Assembly: GCF_038235435.1 (NCBI RefSeq)
Contig: NZ_CP151275.1
Location: 1,860,001 to 1,924,000 of the forward strand
Direction of reading: 5' to 3'
DNA from: Niveibacterium sp. SC-1
Lineage (GTDB): Bacteria; Pseudomonadota; Gammaproteobacteria; Burkholderiales; Rhodocyclaceae
Length of the DNA stretch: 64,000 bases
In this document: in pieces, positions 63,855-64,000 of the stretch
How the letters are laid out: every line of letters starts with the position of its first letter
Position numbering within the stretch: the stretch's first letter is position 1
Notes under the pieces: generated by a model
What the model saw: only the letters and a program-made list of their open reading frames with translations
Databases searched by the model: none
Told to the model about the DNA's origin: nothing
Made by a program: the position numbers and the translations under genes

Positions 63855-64000
63855 GGGCGGCCGACGGGTCGTTGGATGACATGCGAGGTGGCTTACTTAG
63901 CTTACCAATGCTGCCGTATGCGTGATACCGATCGAGCAGCTTGCGTGGACATGTCTGCTCGACATGACACCGATGACGGTAAATGGAAACGTCTCCTGAC

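Overview
The window looks like chromosomal DNA from a GC-rich betaproteobacterium, probably near the Rhodocyclales (Azoarcus/Thauera-like). This is inferred from gene content and family resemblance; no marker such as 16S rRNA is present. Genes are dense, nearly all housekeeping or metabolic, on both strands. I see no tRNA, rRNA, phage, insertion sequence or CRISPR array.

Layout. 1-4.3 kb: the 5' end of a FUSC/YccS-type membrane protein, an OmpA-like lipoprotein, and a minus-strand otsB-CBS-macro-domain group. 4.3-6.8 kb: a DeoR regulator with a SupH/YbiV-like sugar phosphatase, a VOC protein and a truncated haemoglobin, behind a good sigma70 promoter. 6.9-10 kb: a LysR gene divergent from doxX-gst-ygiD. 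10-15.7 kb: a TrxC-like thioredoxin, a GlcG-like protein, a dCache-HAMP-GAF-HD-GYP protein with a large insertion in its HD-GYP domain, a glycine-zipper protein, and three copies of an intergenic repeat. 15.7-18.4 kb: mnmC and an NTF2-like protein.

18.4-28 kb is the most striking part. The usually neighbouring prfB and lysS are separated by a tightly packed MukF/MksF-like kleisin, a cold-shock/DUF1294 membrane protein, an MksE/JetB-like subunit and an MksB/JetC-like SMC ATPase, then a diguanylate cyclase. It is a condensin of the Mks/Wadjet type with no JetD/MksG nuclease and with an extra gene inside the operon. prfB carries the classical programmed +1 frameshift, and its codon-recognition tripeptide reads SPY rather than SPF.

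28-46 kb: an AraC/SDR pair, a large membrane protein of the so-called site-specific recombinase family, a zinc-finger protein and an omega-like protein, aconitase, an overlapping four-gene operon (Pat-type acetyltransferase, ABM monooxygenase, Tag glycosylase, hexose-6-phosphate mutarotase), a methyltransferase, an RRM-like protein, divergent tesA and ybbA-like ATPase, and an unusual soluble kinase joining a LacI-type sensor domain to a histidine kinase. 46-58.5 kb: TruC-like pseudouridine synthase, DUF3617, an AEC carrier, a LysR-controlled cluster (hydrolases, cupin-CMD fusion, aldo/keto reductase), DsbD with a redoxin, fumC and a CatB-like acetyltransferase. 58.5-64 kb: a hydrolase, a small membrane protein, gene-poor stretches, a nitronate monooxygenase-like protein and an ABC-2 exporter pair.
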